This document shows positions 38,658-49,536 of a stretch of DNA of 64,000 bases, piece after piece. A program made the translations under genes and the position numbers. This stretch comes from Ceratodon purpureus (lineage: Eukaryota; Streptophyta; Bryopsida; Pseudoditrichales; Ditrichaceae), in the NCBI GenBank assembly GCA_014871385.1, contig CM026425.1, positions 8,471,243 through 8,535,242 on the forward strand, read 5' to 3'. The notes under the pieces were generated by a model. It saw nothing but the letters and a program-made list of their open reading frames with translations, was not told where the DNA came from and searched no databases. How positions within the stretch are numbered: the stretch's first letter is position 1; each line of letters begins with the position of its first letter.

Positions 38658-38743
38658 AATGAAATTCTGTGAGAGTGGCCTTGCAAATACACCGTTCTCG
38701 AATGAAATTCTGTGAGAATGGCCTTGCAAATACATCGTTCTCG
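38658..38743. repeat. 43-bp tandem duplication
   Basis: Two adjacent 43-base units (38658-38700 and 38701-38743), each beginning AATGAAATTCTGTGAGA and differing at two positions. A recent local duplication. Confidence 0.95.
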
Positions 38744-41346
38744 AATGAATTGGTCACAACTTGTCAATCGGCATGATCAGGATCAAGAATGGCAGTTCAA
38801 ACCTTGTGTAGTACTTATCAACGTGAGGACAATACATGCGAGGTCCAAGGGAATCCAGGACTAGTGCTGCTTCTGAATCGCCTGATTTTTGCATGGCATC
38901 CAATGAGCTTACAGATTCGTAGAACTTGGGATTATTTCCGAGTTATTCTTGCGAGCAATTAGCAGAAGAACAGCAGAAGCTGGGATCTTAGTAATCGCAG
39001 CAATCCTGCCGAAAGCGTTTTTCAGCGACGCCATAATAAGATGTGTTGCTCAAATGCTATAAGAAGTGTGGGAATCACTTGAATGTCTGGCAACTGTGGT
39101 GCACCATGCTAGACGTGGATAATTGAAGCTCCCTAAGCTGAACTTTGCGTTTAGTTTGCGATGGCTCACGTGCGACAGGGAGCAGTCACCACGTGAGGTA
39201 ATAGGTAACGTCGCTTAAGTGCAGAGAATTACTCTTAAGTCACACTTTGTGTTCAGGTACTGTTTCCAAGTTGTGTCGTCAATTATGTAATTGGAATCTG
39301 AGTCTTCGAGGGTACGAGGAAGTACGGTGCAACGGAATCTAGATTGAATTTCTTTTCCAGGGTTCTGGTGAACATCCAGCAGGACTGATGCCACTTTGGA
39401 CATGAATTTGGACTCAGCTGTTTAAATGCAGAATTTGGAGCAAAGAAGCAAGGTCAAGTATCAAAGCTTTTCTTGGAGCATTAACTTTGAAGAGGATGCC
39501 TGAAGACAATTTTGTTTGTAAACTTTGATGGATATACTTCGCGATTGTATGATATATGGATAAAAAAAGTGCTTACAATACAGAAAAAGTCAATGGTGAA
39601 TGCTAATATGTTATTTGCACATTCAAGTTGTAAATTTTTTATATGATTTGATTAATATTTATAGCCGCTGAATAATTCATTACGATAGCCCCCACCACAA
39701 TTTTGATGCTTGTTAGAATATGTTTTCCAGGCAGGCTACTTCAATGACTTCATTGCAAGATTAAAGAAATCATGAACAATTTCCGGAAATGGAGAAACTG
39801 GTGGTAAGCTTTGCAGCACTGGCTATGAACTGACTTAGTCACGAGAGTCGTGCCTGTGTGGAGATGCTCTGAGATCTGCAGTAGAAGAGACCTGAGACCT
39901 GCAGTACCGGGCTCATCTTAATTAACTCGATATATGGTAAGTGGCTTTCACCGGAGTATCTTGTAGCAGTCTAATAATATGTTAGTGATAACGTACCGTG
40001 ACACTGGTCGCAGTGGTATTGCACCTCTAACTTATATCTCTGGTTTTAATTCCTCCCTCTCGGGTATTGTGGGAACCGGGTCCGTCGTGACTCGTCTAGG
40101 TTCGCTCGGCGTTGGAGAAGTCAGCCAGCAAGTCCGATGTAGGGCGGTTTTGATTGTTGTTGGAGTGACCTTTGTTGTGGTGGATCGATCAGTTGTGTTC
40201 TGATTCTGCAATGAGTTGTGAGATATGGACAGGGATCTGAAAGGCTTCGATTAGAGTATTAGTTCTCTGTTTTGCTATGGGCTTGGTCCAAATTCTTCTT
40301 TACTGACGATCACATTTTTCGTGGTCACTTGGGGGTTGCTATGTTTCAGAGATGATGAGATTCGGCTTTTACGCGTGCGAGGTTCGTGAATCGTGATTGA
40401 GCCAACTTGGCTAACGATCTGGTGCGCTTTGAGGTGAAAATCCCGCATAGCTTGGAGTGTCGGATTTTGGTCTTCGTTCAGTAGTTGGCAGAAGAGTAGA
40501 GTATGGCAACTTCGGCAACTCTGACTAGAAGTAGCTCATGAATTTCGGGGAGTCACTGGTTAAGGTCTTATTTCGTTTAGCTGGTTTAGCACTTGTATGA
40601 GATAATTTTGTAGAAGTATGTGTTTTAATTTTAGAGAACAAAATGAAATAGGTATTCCTACAAAAACGGGTTTCTGTCAGGGATCACTCCAATGGCTACT
40701 CAGGACTAGCTAACCTTGAAAAGCTAGCAGGCTCAAGAAGATTACAAACGGGTCTCCATCTTGGACAGCGATTGGGAATGCTCATGATCCCAACTCAAAG
40801 CAAACTGACAGGGCTTGTGGAACAGAGACAACACATTTGTGCCGGTGAAAACATGTAGGGACGAATTCCCTGCAACACCTATCTCCCAGTTCTATGACAA
40901 GCTTGAGAAATGTGAAGGCTAGCTAGAGGACACCGGAGTTTGTCCTCGACTACTTCGTTGCCCAAGGTTTGTGCTCCTTGCACAGTCATATTTTTGATCT
41001 GATATTGAAACGAATTAGAGATGCTAGATGCTGGAATTGTTTTACTGAAAACAACATATATTTTTACTGGAAACAAAATATTATGCAGAGGCAGAGCTAG
41101 ATTGTGTGGTCGTGATGTTCCCTATACGTGCATACTCATGTCGAGGTGGTTCAAGCTCAACCAAGAACTTATGAGTTTTCTTTGCAGTGCTGCTTGAGAT
41201 GTGTTAGGCTCTGGTACAGTGGAATTGAATGCAAGCTTATCAGAGTTCAGAAACTGTCCTCTTTTAGGTTAGTTGTCGTTATAGACTCTTCTTGTTTATA
41301 AGGTTTAACATTTGTTTCAATAATAACATCTTTTTTTTTGCAACAG
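38744..41346. other. spacer and probable 5' leader/intron of the kinase gene
   Basis: No coding frame with motif support. A polypyrimidine run followed by CAACAG|AG at 41346/41347 looks like a splice acceptor just before the kinase start. At least one 5' UTR exon of the kinase is therefore expected upstream, in an undetermined position. Confidence 0.45.
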
Positions 41347-41400
41347 AGAACATTGATTGGACTGCCGCAGGTGTCCATCAATATTACTAGTTGCTGCAAT

Positions 41401-43107
41401 ATGGCCAGTAATCACAAATTATTAGTAACTTCTATTGATCAAGTGAAGAGTTTGGCTAGTAGTGCAACCCTAGACCTAAATTCACACCAGTGTAAGTATT
41501 TGAGTCATGGGGTGCAAGTAACGACCAAGCCCTTCCTACGTGAGGATTTTAGGACAAAGATTGCTGAATATTCCAAATATGATACACCAAGATATTCTAG
41601 ATTGTCCAAAGCTCTGGTACATCTATACTCTGTAGTCAAGCGAGCGGAGAATCTGATGCAACGATGCTGCGCAAGTAAGCCTGGTTTGACATGGCAGCAG
41701 AGAGCACTCACTCTTTTTGCTATGGAGGATGATGTCTGGGATATTATTATACACGTAAGGTGGTGGGCATCGATTTTGTCAATGCTGGTTGACGTTGGAG
41801 GACCAAGCTCGAAACCAAGTATTCTAGAAAGAGTGAGGGAAGCAAATCAAGCATTCCAGCCAAGTCTTAAGGATGAACTTCAAGATGCGGCTAAGGAAGA
41901 CAAGCAAACTCTATTGAATAAGGTAAATACTGAAATGAAGGATGGAGATTTTGGGAAAAAGAAGTTCCGTAATCCTGATTACCTTCTCTTACTCCAAGTG
42001 AAGGCTTTGTTGATAGGCAAGGATGAGGATCCAACTTCCCAACTTAATGATTTTAGACATGATGGCCGGTATTCCTTAGTGGGGCAAGGTAGCTTTGGAG
42101 TAGTGCACAGAGTGAAATGGTGTGGTTATGGTTGCGTTCTCAAACAATATGATGGCGCCGACGACATTGAAGTGAAGAGTATGAAAAGATTTCACCATCC
42201 CCACATTGTTAGGTTTTTCCGCCATTGGAGAGATGAAAAATGTTCGAAGTATAAATCACATCTCCTCATGGAAAGAATGGAGATGGATCTGGAAGAGCAC
42301 ATCAAGTCGGCACTGACAAAGCAGAAAAAATTAGGCAAGTCCGAACCATTCTCTGACCCTGTGGCTATTCACATAATGCTACAAGTGATAAATGCTATTT
42401 GGCATATGCAAAGCAAGGGCATTGTTCACAGGGACTTGAAGCCTAAGAATGTATTAGTGCGATTGAGTGGCAAAAATGTTGCTGATGAGCTCGCAACCGA
42501 GGGATATGTGGAGGTGAAACTAGGAGATTTTGGAATTGCTAAAGAGGACATGGAGACATCACATGAAGGAGCACTGACTAGAAACACTGGAACCACTTTG
42601 TATAGAGCACCCGAATTGAGTTCACTTGACTATATCAAAGTAGGCGTTACAAAGTTGCCTCATCAGCTGGACATCTGGAGCTTTGGCATCATGTGCTCTC
42701 AAATACTTACTGGAAAACAGCCTTTTGAGGATGCACCGCTTGCTCGCTATGAGGGTTGTCCACTCCCGAGTGACCTGAAAGGCTATGTCGACAAGAACGG
42801 GAGGCCTTCTCTACCAGATCATTGTCCGGACTATTTGAGGTTTTGTATACAGAATTGCTGGGAATTGAAACCAGAGAACCGACCGAAGGCGTCAGACTTG
42901 TGGAGGATGCTTAGAGTGGCTCAACTTCGGAGCCTTGGTCTCATAGACCAGAACTATGATTTTTTCTCTTTCACGGATCTTAGCAACAATTTTGTAGAGC
43001 TTAATCCTTTAAGACCACGACAGAATCAAGGACAGAATGGTCAGCCCAGCAACAAGCAGGCCTTGCAACGCCGAAATTTCCGTAAGTCAAAGAGCAAAGG
43101 ACCGTAG
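41401..43107 (+). CDS. protein kinase with N-terminal helical region
   Basis: One coding exon of 568 residues from the ATG at 41401 (context AATATGGCC). The frame is open further back, but only across a probable splice acceptor at 41346. The kinase domain is intact: glycine loop GQGSFG (228-233), ATP lysine in CVLK (Lys248), HRDLKPKN (343 onwards, catalytic Asp345), DFG (376-378) and APE (403-405). It ends in a basic Lys/Arg/Gln-rich tail. Residues 1 to about 200 lack a signal peptide and look all-helical, with Trp-rich EDDVWDIIIHVRWW. This resembles the helical bundle that precedes the kinase in plant MLKL-like/DUF1221 proteins, but I cannot confirm homology by eye. No transmembrane segment. 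Likely cytosolic Ser/Thr kinase; substrate unknown. Confidence 0.85.
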   Translation: MASNHKLLVTSIDQVKSLASSATLDLNSHQCKYLSHGVQVTTKPFLREDFRTKIAEYSKYDTPRYSRLSKALVHLYSVVKRAENLMQRCCASKPGLTWQQRALTLFAMEDDVWDIIIHVRWWASILSMLVDVGGPSSKPSILERVREANQAFQPSLKDELQDAAKEDKQTLLNKVNTEMKDGDFGKKKFRNPDYLLLLQVKALLIGKDEDPTSQLNDFRHDGRYSLVGQGSFGVVHRVKWCGYGCVLKQYDGADDIEVKSMKRFHHPHIVRFFRHWRDEKCSKYKSHLLMERMEMDLEEHIKSALTKQKKLGKSEPFSDPVAIHIMLQVINAIWHMQSKGIVHRDLKPKNVLVRLSGKNVADELATEGYVEVKLGDFGIAKEDMETSHEGALTRNTGTTLYRAPELSSLDYIKVGVTKLPHQLDIWSFGIMCSQILTGKQPFEDAPLARYEGCPLPSDLKGYVDKNGRPSLPDHCPDYLRFCIQNCWELKPENRPKASDLWRMLRVAQLRSLGLIDQNYDFFSFTDLSNNFVELNPLRPRQNQGQNGQPSNKQALQRRNFRKSKSKGP

Positions 43108-44900
43108 CGTGGAGATTCTTCTGTAATGGCTGGTAATTAATAGTCCATTCATCCTTTACGCAGCCTTGCACATGTTATATAATACAATTAGAGATCTTAC
43201 ATTCTGTATTGTAGGTAGATTGAGATTTCTACTGTGTTATGAGATTGATTTTCGATGCAGATTTTATGCTTGTTCCAAGGCACGTGCAATGACAATGTCA
43301 TGAGGAGCTTCTTCATCGGAATTGATTTCAAGAATGTCCCAGAGTCTAGATTTTGAGGGAATGTGAGAAGTCGACTGAGAGGATTGCACTGAAAAATTCA
43401 TTGTTAATAGTCAAGTTTCTCTCTGGTGCTCTTTGCAATGTTTGATATGACTGAGGAGAGGTGCCTTAGTCTGCCGAAGTGCTATGCAACGGCGATGGCA
43501 TTCGAATTGGTATAAAAGCATTATCATAACACATTGACCTCTTGTCCTAACAGGTTTCTAAATGGATGCATGACTTGACTATGTTTATAACTTATTAAAG
43601 TGCATGGTAGTCTCAATTCCTTTACCTGTAAGTGATCGTGCAATGTTCTCTAAAGTCAGAAACATGTTCGGAAGAGTACTAACTCCACATGTTATTGTGA
43701 TGATGTGGAGACTAAGTTTGATACGATACGTCTAAAAGCATCCTGAGTTGCGAAAGGATGCCTCAGCTCATGCGGGGCAAACTAAACCATTCAGAATCTA
43801 AACTGATGACGATGCATTGAAGTTTTATCTCTTGCAATTTACCTTGTTGAGCTGCATGTCCTACACTGCGTCTAAACTTGCATACATCGTAGAACACAAA
43901 CTATGCAAGAGTTTATGCGTGACTAGCATCCAACAGAACGCCCGCATGACTTGCAGAGGTGATCCCTAAATGATCTTTCAGCATGGAGTCTGATGATTAT
44001 TACAATGATATTGAATTCTTCAAACTTCAGCTTAATGTACAATGACACACAATGTATGCATGTGAATGATCGATCCCCTTCACCACAAGAGACGAAATTC
44101 GTGAATCCTACAATTCAATAAAAATGTTTCTCCCTTCGTAAAGAACTGCCGGAAGGGCCTACATTCATGAACCCTAAACTATCTGCAAAGCTGGTTGCCT
44201 CTACAAATTTGCACCACTTCAAAGCTCACCAAACATCAAGACTCACCTGGTTCAAACTCCCAACTGAAAGAAGAGCGAATCAAAAGTTTCATGATTACTT
44301 GATCAGTGCGACATTCTCTCGCTTGACCGGCATTTCAAGTTCCTTTCGGAGCCATTGTTGCTTAAATCCAGTACCGATTTTGAGTCCATGACTGAAGTTT
44401 CAATGAGGTTGAAAAATTCCATCCGGCTTCTCCCAAACTAAGTCTCGCTCGCAACCCAGTTTCCTCTCTCTGTGTCTGACGAATCCAAAACCAGAACAAC
44501 CTGATCAGGGTATCCATCGCCATGCCCGGCTGACATGAGAGAGTCTCTACTTCTGAATCCATGACTCAAATTTCTTGTAGTAGTGATACCTTCAATTCCT
44601 AAGCTTCTGCTGCTGATTGTTGCTGTCAACTGGGTTTGTGTCATCAATATTCTTTCCTTTTCATGTCTCAAATATACTAGTCTCTCCTTGTGAATTTCTC
44701 AGGATGGTTTCTATCTCGCTTCGGCATTTCATGTCCCTTTTGGAGATACGACCCTCTTGTTTGCTTAAACCCTGGTGGAGATTCTGAAGTCGGTCCTGGT
44801 GAATTCATGGCTGAAGATTATTAGTTGTGGTGTTGATGAATTTTAGACGAGTTTTCCCAAATTTCTGCTCAAAGTTGCTGTCAAATCAGTTCTAGAGCTC
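43108..44900. other. intergenic region
   Basis: It contains the 3' UTR of the kinase and the upstream region of the rhodanese gene. Short frames show no motif. No RNA gene recognised. Confidence 0.4.
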
Positions 44901-44903
44901 GGC

Positions 44904-44906
<3 letters not shown>

Positions 44907-44953
<47 letters not shown>
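44907..44953. repeat. (TG)n microsatellite next to a start codon
   Basis: About 23 TG units ending two bases before the rhodanese start ATG at 44956. Transcription may well include it in the 5' leader. In frame with the ATG it reads Cys-Val and stays open. Confidence 0.95.
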
Positions 44954-44955
<2 letters not shown>

Positions 44956-47686
44956 ATGGCTGAGAGCGAGTCAGATGAGGCAGCGGAGTGGGGCGTGCTA
45001 CTTTACTACAAGTTCGTGCCCATCGCGGACCCAGCGCAGACATCCCGCTACTTCCAGACCTTATGCGCCGCGCTCTCGCTGCAGGGGCGGCTGCGCGTCG
45101 CGCCAGACGGGGTGAACGTGACCGTGACCGGGACGCTGCGGGCGCTGCACACCCACATCGCGGCGCTCCACGCGCACCCGCGCTTCGCCTTCCCGCCGAT
45201 CGACTTCAAGCTGTCGGCCGCGCCCCCCTTGGCGCTGGTGCCGCCGCACCTGGCCGAGGCCACGGGGTTCGCTGCGCTGTCCGTGCGCCTGGTGCCGCAT
45301 CTCATCACTCTGGCGCCCGACCCGCCTCCCATCTCCGCCGCCGGCCCCCTGGTCTCCCCGGGCGAGTTCCACGACCTCCTGCAGCAGCCCCACCCCTCAT
45401 GCGTCCTCATCGACGCCCGCAATGTCTATGAAACCCGCATTGGGAAGTTCTGCCCGCCCCCGCACGTCGAATTCCTCGATCCACTGCTGCGCCAGTACAG
45501 CGACCTCCCAGGTTCGCCCTGTTCCAATCCAATGCCAATTCCCTTTCATGAGATGAGTCACATTTGCAATTCACCCTTGCCATGTCGAATCTGATGTGTG
45601 TTTGGTTCAGGCTGGCTCGATGCTCACCAGGAACAATTGCGCAACAAACGCGTCCTAATGTGAGTACCAAGCTGAATTTCTCAACATCTCTTGACATGAA
45701 TCTATGAATTGCATGGTTTATGAAGATTGGCGACATGGGTTTAGGGTTTGTTGATGAGTGGGCTGAATGGGTTTTTGCGCAGGTATTGCACTGGGGGTGT
45801 TCGGTGTGAACTGGCATCTTCTTATTTGCGGAGTAAAGGAAAAGATTTCGAAGATGTCGTTCAGGTAGCGGTTCATAGTTGGTAGTTCATACTGAAGCAT
45901 GTCTGTGTTTCATGTTGTGTCTCCTTTGGGGCCTGAAGGATGTCTGGAAGTCGGATTATGGTCTCCTCTCATTTTGCTTGTTAAGTTGGCAGCTCTCTGG
46001 AGGTATTCACCGCTACATGGAGGCGTTCGCTGATGGGGGTTACTTCAAGGGCAAGAATTTCGTTTTTGATCACAGGTGCTTTGGCTAACTGATGACCTCT
46101 TACGTTGGTTTAGTATCAAGGTTTTTGCTCCTTGATTCGGGATGTTGGGCAGGTTTCTGACTTCGTATTATTATGAATAGGTGTGAAAGTTGTGATTATA
46201 TTATGATATCCATTATTCTTTTGGATGCGATGATGGGCTTGTGAGGTTCTGCAAAGTGATTTCTTAAGTGGGCTGACGATCGTGGGGTAGAGATGTGCAT
46301 TCTCCTATCTGAGTGGTGGCGCAGATTTTACTTAAGATGACATACTTATCTGAGTGTTTGTCGACAGATTGGCAGTCGCAAGCAGTAATGAGGAAGTTGT
46401 GGGCCGTTGCCTTCTCTGCAATGCTCCATTTGACGACTACTCTGCCCGAAACCGTTGCTCTACATGCAGACTTCTCGTACTTATCTGCAAAAGTTGTCAG
46501 GTTAGTCGATTTCATTCTCATTTGGGTCCTTGTTGGAAATTGTAAATATGTCTCGAACCATCTATATTTTTGAAGTGTATTGATCTTGGCTAACAGATGT
46601 TGTTGAGTGGTTTAGGGTGCTGGAGACTCGAGTGTATCGTCTGTGAAATACGTTTGTGAATTATGTGAACTGAACCAAAAGGGTTCTCGCCAACCACAAC
46701 AACTAGGAGGGGTTTGTGAGAGTATTGACGACGTACCAACCACTAAGCATGTTGCATTAGCTGCAGATACAGAAACGCCCATTCTGCATGAAGGTCAGTG
46801 CTCAGTTCTGATGTTTTATTCCTGTAAGAATGATGACGGGTTTTTCTGTGTCTGGGTTCTGAGGTTTGGAACGCGTGTTCCAGGGCGGATGTTGAAGCCA
46901 AAATTGAGACTGCTGTGCTTACATGGCTTCCGTCAAAATGCAAGTAGCTTCAAGGGACGATTGGGATCTCTTAAGAAGAAATTAAAACACGTCGCAGAAT
47001 TTGTGTTTGTTGATGCACCCCACAAGCTTCCATTTATTCAACAAGAGCGGTGTGAAATGGGTACAGCCGTACAGTCGAGGTGTGAAGAACGCAGAAGTTT
47101 GTTAAATGAAACATCTTGTCGAACTCCAACGTGGAAATATGCGTGGCTGGTGAGTCCGAGGGATGCATATGCAAATGAGTCGGAGGATTCAGAAAGGGGA
47201 GAGGAACCGAGTAGCACCTGGAGGGCAACGAAGACACCATTCGATGCATGGCAATATGAGACTCAGACGGAAGGGTGGGACACATCATGGGAGTATTTGC
47301 AGAAAGTGTTCCAGGATTTGGGTCCCTTCGACGGGGTGTTGGGATTTTCGCAAGGTGCGTCTGTGGCTGCTGCTTTATGCCAGCTCCGTAAAACTTCCCC
47401 TAGCGACGCTGGTGTGAACTTCAAGTTTGCAGTATTGTGCTCAGGATATCCCCCACCACTTCCCTTTTTTGCGAAGGGCATGGCTTCTGAAGCAGGCATC
47501 CCTTGTCCCTCTCTTCATATCTATGGTGGTCAAGACCGTCAGATTCATGATCATACGTCCGAGCAATTATCAAATATGTTTCAAAGTGAGGAACGCACAA
47601 TTGTGAAGCATGAATGTGGGCACATTATCCCCACTCAACCCGCGTACATAGAACAGTATGTGCAATTCTTGAGCAGATTCTTGTAA
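44956..47686 (+). CDS. STR6: rhodanese-like protein fused to FSH1 serine hydrolase (plant STR6 type)
   Basis: Seven exons: 44956-45511, 45611-45659, 45783-45864, 45993-46075, 46368-46500, 46616-46793 and 46884-47686; 627 residues. The N-terminal part is a TrhO/UPF0176-like module leading into a rhodanese domain with active-site loop CTGGVRC (Cys204), the site that carries a sulfane sulfur. Next is a cysteine-rich segment with paired CxxC motifs (CLLCNAP, CSTC, CKSC, CELC), a likely zinc-binding module. The C-terminal third is an alpha/beta hydrolase of the FSH1 family: LCLHGFRQN, nucleophile GFSQGAS (Ser516), acid in GGQDRQ and His in HECGHIIP. The same three-part order occurs in Arabidopsis rhodanese 6. 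The bacterial relative hydroxylates tRNA uridine; the plant role is not inferred. The 90-bp intron 46794-46883 is stop-free and a multiple of three, so a retained form would also be open. Exon 1 is strikingly GC-rich. Confidence 0.93.
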
Positions 47687-49536
47687 CGACCCTAATGAGA
47701 AGTTCAATTAGGATTTGGGACGTAAGTCGCCTGATCCGATAAATTTGTGACGCAATTACAGGGCGTGATGCACCAGATTCTAGAAGCTTTGGTTTTCACA
47801 GAATCACATGAGATGCTCTTACACGTAGGCTCTCGCGGCTTTTGATTGTTTACTGTGATATATTATGCCATGTAGTGGCGTGTTTGATGCAGTTGTTCAA
47901 GCGATTACCCGGGCCCCTTATCTGGAAGTTCATCTACTACTACAATTCTTTGTTGCTTCGTTGTTCTTTCAGAGCAAGTTGAAGTTTCTCAAAGCGATTT
48001 GATGGCATTTCTAACCACGTGCTCCAAACAAAGAAAAAATCAAAACCTCGACGGCTTTTTGTTTTGTTTAAGATTTAGGCCTATGTTGTGGCCTCCGTTG
48101 TTAGGGCATGGATCTGTGTATCCCCGCATCATACCTTCAATGGCTAGCCTCAAACATCTGCAAGTCCTGACCTTACATGCGGCATAATTTCGTACCACGA
48201 TTATCAGGCTCAACAAAGCAAGTTAACTGGACGCCAAACCATGGTTCAGGATTCAGAGTCGAGATCATCAGGCGTAGATTGATGAACTACAAGAACGATT
48301 CTACAAGTTAATTTCCTCCTTCATTACCTCATCCGAAACTGCCCAGCCTCGAACTGCACATGAAGCCCAGCTCACGAAGAATACTTGCACATATCGTATT
48401 AAAGTGATCCCTCCCCGTCCCCGAAAGCCCACCATAATCGAACTCTCGGTAGAAGCAAATCCAGCACCAAACTCCTCTCAACCTTAGATTGCATAATTTA
48501 TTCCTCAGAACGTCAACATTTCCCCAGGAAACCATCAAACTTGTAGAGACACATAAACCTAGCTTCAAAACCCCACCTGAACTGCACATCGCCACTTCCA
48601 CCGAAGGATGCGATAATGCATGCTTACGAAGACAAAGTCTTGAAGCCCAACTACCGGTACTCAGCCTGATCCTTTTTCAGTTTCTCATGGAGATGAATGA
48701 TCCTTGCACCTAATATTATCTGATATTCCGGGAGCTTCTCGAGACGCAGATGCCATTTGGCAACTCCATTTGGATGATTCTTCAGAATATTATGACGCCA
48801 AGTGTCGGAGCAAGCCAAAAATATGAAGCTCAGTCAGCAGCTAATTTTTGAGTCTCCAAAGGAAGATATCACACATAAAGATATCTTCCTCGTCTTCGGC
48901 TTGTACTTCTGAGTTGTGATCGTTTCCTGAAAGTTTACCACCATCAACATGGATTATGTACTCTTTCAATTTAACTCTATCTGCAAAAGTTGAATCCAGC
49001 ATGAATTTCGTGAAGCTAACACCCTAGGTATCCCATTTTGGGTTGTGTCATAGCACTGAAATCCTTTGTGTGGTATGTTTTGATATGAGACTGGAAGCAG
49101 CTCGTGACTGGAACCAGTCTTTGCGGATGCAACTGTTGCTCTGATGTGCTAAGTTTTGGTTCAGGATGTGTTTTGGAGCCATTTTTTGAGTCAGGGAGAT
49201 GTTGAAAGTAGGAGAATAGATTGGGTTTCTCTTGAAGTGTGGGTTCTAGTCAAAACTGAGGGGATTGCACTCTTGGATTAAGATAATCTTTGCTGCGATC
49301 GTTGTTTAGGCTTTGATTATGCCATCAATCTCGGATGAAATGATGGTGCGAAAGATGTCTTTGAGTTGTTTTCTAGGGTAGAAGGTTACGAATTAGCACT
49401 TTTGTCTGTAAGATATTGTGCGTAAGTGCGATTCGGAGGTTTCCATACCGACCCACTGAGGCGGAAGCAGAAGAGGAGGGGATTACTGGTATGAAGAGAT
49501 AGAAACCCTCACCGCAGAGGAAACATTCTGGACACA
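47687..49536. other. intergenic region
   Basis: It holds the 3' UTR of the rhodanese gene and the promoter/leader of the sulfate transporter. Only short motif-free frames are present. Confidence 0.4.

Noticed and set aside
41338..41400. Extension of the kinase frame upstream of 41401
   Set aside because: It starts at a TTG inside a polypyrimidine tract and crosses a probable splice acceptor at 41346. The ATG at 41401 is better.
44908..44955. Open frame reading Cys-Val repeats upstream of STR6
   Set aside because: It is the TG microsatellite read in frame. The ATG at 44956 begins the protein-like sequence.
45048..45431. Several long frames on both strands across the first STR6 exon
   Set aside because: The high GC content makes alternative frames open. 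Only the STR6 frame gives a conserved rhodanese sequence.
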